Below, in pieces: positions 57,801-64,000 of a stretch of 64,000 bases of DNA. The notes beneath the pieces were generated by a model. That model had not been told where the DNA came from and ran no database searches. It was given only the letters and a program-made list of their open reading frames with translations. The DNA is from Lonicera japonica. Taxonomy: Eukaryota > Streptophyta > Magnoliopsida > Dipsacales > Caprifoliaceae. A program made the position numbers and the translations under genes. The first letter of the stretch is position 1, and each line of letters begins with the position of its first letter. The stretch spans positions 1 through 64,000 of the forward strand of contig JAKCWG010000519.1 of the NCBI GenBank assembly GCA_021464415.1, in the 5' to 3' direction.

Positions 57801-60100
57801 TAAAACTGAAGAATGTCTTATAAGGAGATATGGATAACATTAGCCTGTTATATAAAAGTCATTGTTTCTCAATTTTACAAGGGTTTAAACTTTATTATTT
57901 ATTTTATATTTTTGTCAACAGTTTGTATCTCGTCTTAAATTTGCTTGTCAAATCTTTTGTTGGTCAATCTTTATTGTGGTGGTTGTGGTTATATATATAA
58001 TTTATATGAGAAAAGTTGTGTTGCGAAATTATGGGTTTGTATTTAGAAAAAAAAATTGCAAAAACGAAATTAGTTTATTAAGCGGTAGCAATTGGCCGGT
58101 TATAAATTATTGGTGTCTTGAAATTGCAAAATATATTATTCCTTGTTCAAAAAAACAAAACTACTAAATACAACTTGTAACTTTTCTTTTATATATATTA
58201 ACCTATTTGCACACTTTACACATGTGTAATATAATAATAATTTTTTACATTTAGAATGTGTGTTGATGTTTGGTTTAGTGGTAAATATAGTATGTTATGT
58301 ATGAATTAATATGCTAAAAGTTACACTCCACCGAATTCAAATCCCCCCCCCCCCCCCCCCTCCCCCCCCCCCCCCCCCCAAAATCGTATTATTTTATTGT
58401 TGTTTTCAGCATAAGATGGGTAATTTGGTAATTTTATGTACATACTAAATCTTATGGATGTATTTAAAATATAGCAATTTAGAATAAGGAGCATATGCGA
58501 CATATATACAACATTATACCTAATATTATATATATATATATTTATTAAAACACTAGCGGTAAAGTAATTTTTTTATTATTATGTGTAAGGTCGTCGGTCC
58601 AATTAACCAAATTAGATTTTTTCTATTTTCTTAGCATGTGAGGATATTTTAGTAATTCAATTGAGAATTAAGTTTATATATATACATATATACGGAAATG
58701 CTTTTGTAAGGAATTCTTTACTTTACGAATAATATGGACAATTTATTTTTAAGGCCAAGCAAATAAATTTTTTCATAAAACACGTTAGAGATGATCTCCA
58801 TCTTTTTAATAAAGGATTATCTTCCCAAAATTTCAAAATATGCAGTATAAAGTATATCTATTATATCTAAAGGTGGATTTTTACCCCGTTTATCTTATTA
58901 TCGTAATTCAGTAACATTCAAGTTGCACACAACAAAAAGAATAAAGCTTGAGATGTATTATTAAGTGAGAAAATGACGCAAACTGGTAACATATTTTACT
59001 CCTTTTTTTACTTTAATCATTGTATTTTTTTTAATTTTTTTTCATATAAAAACCACTATACTCTCATTTTGTTTTATCTGTTGAACATATGTTGCAACCT
59101 TGAGATGACATGGCATCAAACTCAAATTAAAAAACTCACACCTTTTTCACATAATCTCTAGGCTAATCCACTAATTGGATGCCACGTCAGTTTAAGGTTG
59201 CCAACTCTACTAACTTTGTCCAAGCTTGAATTTGCGCATTATCAACTCTGTCAACTTTGTTCAAACAAATTACTTACTAAGAAAAGCAGGATTAATCCTG
59301 TACATAAATGGTTTAAGCTGTCACCTAATACCTCCAACGTATCAAAACTCTAAATTTTTTAGGTATATATATATATGCTATAGTGAATAAAACCTTTTTT
59401 ATTAAATTTTAGTTAAAACAACAATTCGTAATCCAATAGTTTATACTGGCCTTAAATTTAATCCCCAAAAAGCTCTTATTTTTTCGAAAGTAACTCTGCC
59501 AATTAAAAAAAAAAACCTTTTAATGGGTTAATTTTTTATTTTTTTTAAAAAGAAGTCCTTTGATTACAATTTTATGTTAATTAGTTGATTTTTGAATTTT
59601 CTATTATATTTTTTTTTTCTTTATTCTAATTTGATACTGTAAGTTCTAATTATTTTGATTGTTAATTAATGGTTATGAGTTCTAAAATTATTTGTTTTTA
59701 CTTTATTGTTATCAAACTTTTGTAGTTATAAACTCTTGTAGTTATATTTGCTTGGTCAAAGTATGTTCCTATTTATGTCTCAAATACTTTAAGTCTTTAA
59801 CCACTGTCCCTTTCTTATTTCGAGGTATAAAAAGAAAAGGAAACAAAAATACAAATACAAATAGAAAGTTTAACTTAAACCTCTCAAAATTCAGGACCGG
59901 CCCTAAAGGAAAGATCCGCTTGAATTTTAGATGACTAAAAAGATACAACCCCCAAAATAAAACTAAAAAAATACGTTAGAATTTTTCTTGCCCTAAATAA
60001 TAACTTCAACCTTCCACAAACATGAAAACAAGAATCGAATATATATATTGACCAAGAATGAATAAAAGAGGTATCCCCACAAACATACAAATATACATGC
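54843..60100. other. Gene-poor AT-rich region with degenerate repeats
   Basis: No supported gene. Near 55735-55800 (TTTTGGGAGAATCTCATTTCTC, GGTGTGGGATTTACAA) and again near 55970-56020 there are decayed copies of a sequence reminiscent of Copia LTRs. Poly-A/T runs and (TA)n microsatellites are frequent. The minus-strand open frame at 58321-58503 reads through the poly-C tract and is not a gene. Confidence 0.45.
58343..58379. repeat. Poly-C tract (18 C, T, 18 C)
   Basis: Two 18-nt C runs separated by one T at 58361. On the minus strand this is a G-run able to form G-quadruplex structures. Confidence 0.9.
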
Positions 60101-60117
60101 ATACATTGGAAACTTCA

Positions 60118-60434
60118 TTCACAATATGTGAATCACAGTTTTCCCACTGGATATAGACTCTAGCTTAGGCAAACCAAGTAGTTCTGCGCAACTCCGGAAC
60201 CATTGATGAACTCCCTCCAAGTCCGTCTCAGAATTCTTCACTCGATTTCGCCTGCAAAATCAACCCAAGAAAAGAAAATTACACAAATTACTAAGATAAA
60301 AATTTAATTAGAAACCACTCGAAATCAGGCGAGAAACAAAAGGAATTGGTTGGTTAGAGTATTAGACAGATAGACATCCATCAAAAGGATACAGAAAGAA
60401 ACAACTTGGCCTCCTTGCAACTTTCCCTATCCCC
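60118..60434 (-). other. Possible spliced 3' UTR exons or alternative end of HSFA2
   Basis: Downstream of the HSFA2 stop, two segments on the minus strand begin after strong acceptor-like sites: TTTTATTTCAG at about 60435 and GATTTTGCAG at about 60253. The second has an open frame of about 43 codons (RNRVKNSETDLEGVHQWF, then RSCAELLGLPKLESIS). Matching donors were not identified with confidence. They may be 3' UTR exons, an alternative C-terminus or a neighbouring gene remnant. Confidence 0.25.
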
Positions 60435-60603
60435 TGAAATAAAAATACAATATTATTAGCTAACACTCAGATAAAAAATAATACCCAAAACACCAAAAAG
60501 GCGCTAAAGATTCATCAAACTTAATACCCAAACGATGAAAGGGATATGTAGTTGCAGAGACCATTAGAAGACACTTCATCCCATTAGGGAGAAGAACTCG
60601 CTT

Positions 60604-62717
60604 TCAAAGATCCGATTCTAGATATTCCATTCGATCCACAAGTTCTTGCAAGTTCTCACCCCAATCCGGGGATTTAGCAACCATACCTTCGACATCAACC
60701 TCTAAATCAACAGCCGGTTCATCACCCACAAAGAATTCTTCCTCTTCGTGACCACTCACAAGTTCCTCATTTAGAAAGTCTTCCCAAATAGTCCCTTCTT
60801 CACCGTTCAAAATACCCGTCTGCTCATTTAACAAAGTATCTATCTCTTGTTCAATATTAGCCACTTCTTGCAAATTCTCTGCACTCGGAGTCATAGTTAG
60901 TCTCCGTTTTTGCCCGATCTCGATTGGTTTCTGTGCCCTTCTCTCCTTGGGTTTATCAATGCATTGTTGTATAAAAGCGGGATTTGTGAAGGCTTTGGCG
61001 AGGAAGTTCATCATCTGTTGGTGCTTGGTTTCCGTGTTTCGGATTCTGTTTTCCATTGCAATTACTTGGTCTTTTGAGCTCTGTTGTTGCTGTCTTAGCT
61101 TTATGACTTCGGTCATTAATAAGTTTCGGTCTCTTTTTAGTCTTTCGAGCTCTTCTTCGATCCCATAATGGCCTAATTCAACGCAAGGTCCACCTTGTTG
61201 TTGGGTGGTTTGCGAGACATTTCTTCTCCTCTTTATGTTCTTTAAAAGATGCTTTTGCCCGCCCAAAAACCCCTGGTTTGCAAATTCCCATCGGTCCGGA
61301 TCCACCTTTCGGAAACCCTGCTCCAATGAGAAGCATTGTTTCTCTTTAGAACAAGAATAATTCACTAAACCAGATCACGTTCGAAGTTTTCTTTAAAGAA
61401 AAAACAGCAAGACATTACAACTGAACAAAAGCCTAGCCTTATTTTAAAAAGCCTGTTTGATTTTAAAGTTGTAAAATGACAGGAAAAAACAATTACTTTT
61501 TTTAATGAGAAAGCTGAAAAGAGACAAGCGATTAAGTGAGATGTTCTCCGTATTCTCCTTTCTTTTACCGCAAAATTTACAAAGCTGCACGCGAAGAATT
61601 TGATTCCATGAAAAACTAAAAAAGTAATAGAACATCTCACCCAATCACTCATCTTATTTTCAATTTCGCATAAAGTTGGTTATTTTTTCAATCGTTTTTC
61701 AACTTTGCAATCGAACAAACCATAAAGGTTGTTTGGTCACAAATTCTATGAAATTCACAAAGAGTCACGCTTGGATAAACAGCTTGCAAGAGTTTTACAA
61801 ACCAAATCCAAATGAACTCTGATCTCAACATAAATTTAAAAGAACTCAAAAATAATGGCTATCAAATGAAGGATTAAATCCAATTTCATGCCACAAACAG
61901 AGAGAGTGACAACCGTTAATAATCTCTAATATAATCTTCGAAATTGAAATTTCCAAACCAAGTCAATATAATCTCTAATATTTCTCATCCTACAAAACTA
62001 ATAACAAACAAAAAGGAAAACACACCATGTTAGTTACACAACCAACCTAAGAATAAGAAACAGGACAACCAACTAAAAGACAAGGCAAATTCAAACAGAA
62101 TCAGAAATGACCCACTTAAATTCCACTTTGTTTTTTTAGCCTAATACTGCTTAACACTGATTGCTCAATTTTATGCTTATTATTGCGATATATAGCAAGA
62201 AAAAAGGGATACAGCTGAAATAAAATTTCAAGAAATTTTAAATTAAGCTTTCAGCAGCACTGAACAAATCTCTTAACACTGAAGGCTGAATTTCAATCTC
62301 TTTATACATCATAGTTCAGCGTTAAGAGATAAAAACAAACACCACCTAAACCATGCAATAGATTATTAACAGAAGGGCTAAAATTTTTACAAGGGAAATG
62401 AAAGGAGTACTTACATAAGTATTGAGCTGGCGAATGAAGCTTGAAAAATTACTGTGCTTGAAATACTTGGGAAGCAGAGTGGTGGAGAATTCGTGAGAAT
62501 CCCAAACAATGAAGCTATTCCTACCCAAACTCCAAGATACAACTGAATCAGTAGATGGGTCTTCAACCATATCATATGTTTTTATCAAAAATGGAGGTGG
62601 ACCCACTTCATGTAAACCCTCCATTGGCTTTGGTGAAGTTGTTGAAGATGAACCAATAGCAAATGAAACCGTTGTTGCTTCTTCTTCCTTCACTTTCACC
62701 CTCAATTCTTGATCCAT
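60604..62717 (-). CDS. HSFA2: Heat-shock transcription factor, class A2 (HSFA2), two exons
   Basis: Class A2 heat-shock factors are nuclear activators that sustain heat-stress gene expression, working with HsfA1. Exon 1 is 62717-62415 and exon 2 61317-60604; 338 residues. The single intron splits the DNA-binding domain after FIRQLNTY, the conserved Hsf position. The DNA-binding domain is about residues 40-133 ([20 protein letters not shown] through [18 protein letters not shown]). HR-A/B oligomerisation heptads span about 154-210 with the long class-A spacing and a [19 protein letters not shown] tail. A basic NLS (KPKERRAQK...QKRRL) lies near 223-241, an AHA activation motif TIWEDFLNE at 277-285, and a leucine-rich export-like [11 protein letters not shown] at 324-334. 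ATG 62717 is the first ATG in frame; the frame upstream has only a TTG. Upstream lie a TATA box and a heat-shock element. A2 is preferred over A6/A7 because of the C-V-E-x-G-x-Y-G and LRQQQ context. Confidence 0.9.
61430..61735. mobile_element. MITE-like inverted repeat in the HSFA2 intron
   Basis: The left GCCTGTTTGATTTTAAAGTTG is mirrored by the right CAACTTTGCAATCGAACAAACC, with internal GAGATGTTCT / AGAACATCTC pairing around 61540 and 61630. Ends resemble the MAX1 intron element at 43080-43305. Confidence 0.5.
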
Positions 62718-62858
62718 TTTAATATAGTCTGTGTTTTGATTTTTATGATCCAAAATTGAAATTGAACTTGTGGGTTTTTCTGGGTTTTGATTGTAATTTG
62801 GAGGGATGGTGTAAGATTTTGGTACGGAGGGAGGGGGAGAGACAATGAGGATTGGGGA

Positions 62859-62866
62859 TTTTTATA
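62859..62866 (-). promoter_or_regulatory. TATA box of HSFA2
   Basis: The minus strand reads TATAAAAA in a C-rich context (CCCCACTATAAAAATCCCC), about 142 bp upstream of the ATG, implying a 5' UTR of roughly 110 nt. Confidence 0.7.
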
Positions 62867-63012
62867 GTGGGGAGAGGGGGAAAGTTCTGGTGTTTCGACT
62901 TTTCAGATTTTTTTTTTGAAGATTTGGATTTTAGCGATAATGGGAGTTGAGGTGTATGAGATTTAGTGGGCCAAGTAGTGTGGTGTGGGTCCCATCGATC
63001 ATAATTTTGGCG

Positions 63013-63030
63013 TTCCAGAAAGTTCTCGAG
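63013..63030. promoter_or_regulatory. Heat-shock element upstream of HSFA2
   Basis: TTCCAGAAAGTTCTCGAG contains alternating TTC/GAA blocks with 2-nt spacing: TTC-CA-GAA-AG-TTC-TC-GAg. That is three perfect pentamers plus one near-perfect. It lies about 150 bp upstream of the TATA box, consistent with heat induction of HSFA2 by HsfA1-type factors. Confidence 0.8.
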
Positions 63031-63641
63031 GTATCCAGCAAGAATTTAGGATAGTGAAATATAATCTACTGAATTTCTTTAATTTTTTTTAAAAAATGTA
63101 AGATATTGATAATTTATAAAAGTATTTTAGTATTTTAAAATTAATATTTTATAAATTTTTTTATAATTAAAAACAATTTTAAAGTATTTAAATACTTTTT
63201 GCAAAATACTAATATTACCTAAAATATATATATGCATTTTAATCAAAATCTATGTTTTTTTTTAGAATTTCTTTCATTCTTTTTTTTAATTTCTAATTTT
63301 AGCGTTATAGTATTTTCTATGTTTAAAGAAAAAAAAATAGTGTTATTTTGATTTTGCTATATTATATCACATACATATGCGATACGTGTATTATTTATAT
63401 ATATTTAGTTCGAATAAATATAAATAAAAAATGTTAAGTGGTTTAGTGGTTAAATAATATATTACTTTGTTAAATGTTCAAAGTAAATTATAAGAGTAAA
63501 AAAGACAATTCAAAAATCTAACATAATTTTATGAAGGTTGAAATTAATTTTGGGTTTATATAATAGTATAAATGTTAATGGAACATTAAAAAAAAAATCT
63601 ACCTAATTGAAAGAATTTTAGCCCAGAGAGTTGGTAATCTG
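63031..63641. other. AT-rich intergenic stretch
   Basis: No gene or element is visible upstream of the HSFA2 promoter until the hAT-like end. Confidence 0.4.
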
Positions 63642-64000
63642 TAGGGGTGTTCAAAAATCGAACCGGATCGAGAAACCGAAAAAACCGAACCGGAAAATTG
63701 ACCGATTTGGACCGGACCATTTGAATTCGGTCCGGTCCGGTCTAAATTTTGAAGGACCGAATCATTTCGGTCCGGTCTTCGGTCTTGCATTTTAACACTA
63801 CGGTCGGACCGGACCGGACCGGTTTTAATATATACATATATATTTAAATACATATTATTAATATATAATATGTACTTTTTATATACTTTTATAATTATAT
63901 ATTATTTTAACAATAAGCAAATTTTTAAAACCATTAAAATAATAAAATTCTACACAATCCCCACAAAACAGATGGATTTCTAACAGATAGTCGCTGTCTC
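63642..64000. mobile_element. Left end of a hAT-like element (cut by window edge)
   Basis: TAGGGGTGTTCAAAAATCGA starts a region dense in GGTCCGGTC/GACCGGACC motifs (63642-63830), the pattern of hAT subterminal repeats with a TAGGGGTG terminus. The opposite end and the 8-bp duplication lie outside the window, so the assignment is provisional. Confidence 0.45.

Noticed and set aside
58321..58503. Minus-strand frame with a Gly/Glu-Gly run
   Set aside because: Produced by the poly-C tract at 58343-58379.
60947..61168. 73-codon plus-strand frame
   Set aside because: Antisense to the HSFA2 coiled-coil region; composition is explained by that gene.
62415..62753. HSFA2 start upstream of 62717
   Set aside because: The frame is open to 62753 but the apparent start there is TTG; the first in-frame ATG is at 62717.

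Overview
The window is nuclear DNA of a flowering plant, most likely a core eudicot. It is strongly AT-rich, genes have GT-AG introns, and the recognisable genes belong to land-plant families (an IQ67-domain protein, a CYP711A/MAX1 cytochrome P450 and a class A2 heat-shock factor). Only about a tenth of the 64 kb is host coding sequence. The rest is transposons, their nested remains, tandem repeats and featureless AT-rich DNA. No CRISPR array, operon, rRNA or convincing tRNA gene is present.

Layout. 0-3 kb: decayed last exon of an IQM-type calmodulin-binding gene and an antisense DUF4283/zinc-knuckle retroelement ORF pseudogene. 7-14 kb: small inverted-repeat elements, some nested, and a palindromic 31-bp minisatellite. 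14.08-27.65 kb: a complete Helitron on the minus strand with both termini visible (A|TC 5' end; 3' hairpin and CTAG|T end). Its Rep/helicase gene is broken by several stops, a frameshift and a damaged Walker A motif. Its 5' half contains repeated in-frame mini-exons and a 3-kb tandem array, and a gag-like fragment sits between the helicase and the 3' end. 28-35 kb: several 3-bp-TSD (PIF/Harbinger-like) MITEs and a 1.2-kb hAT element with a perfect 8-bp target duplication just upstream of the IQD gene.

35.2-39.7 kb (+): five-exon IQD gene. 40.9-45.0 kb (-): five-exon MAX1 (strigolactone biosynthesis) gene, convergent with IQD. Each of these otherwise intact genes carries exactly one 1-nt deletion in or beside a G run, so an assembly error and a genuine lesion must be told apart. 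45.2-49.1 kb: tandem segmental duplication in which two MITE insertions distinguish the copies. 49.66-54.84 kb: a MITE-like element split by a 4.3-kb LTR retrotransposon (49,991-54,282; perfect 5-bp TSD; tRNA-Asp-like primer site on the minus strand). That retrotransposon has no recognisable gag-pol but carries an intact, intronless LOB-domain ORF in antisense orientation. 60.6-62.7 kb (-): a two-exon HSFA2 gene with a TATA box and a textbook heat-shock element upstream. 63.6 kb to the end: left end of another hAT-like element.

The three host genes are not a functional cluster. The most unusual items are the LOB-domain-carrying retrotransposon and the Helitron with amplified symmetric mini-exons.
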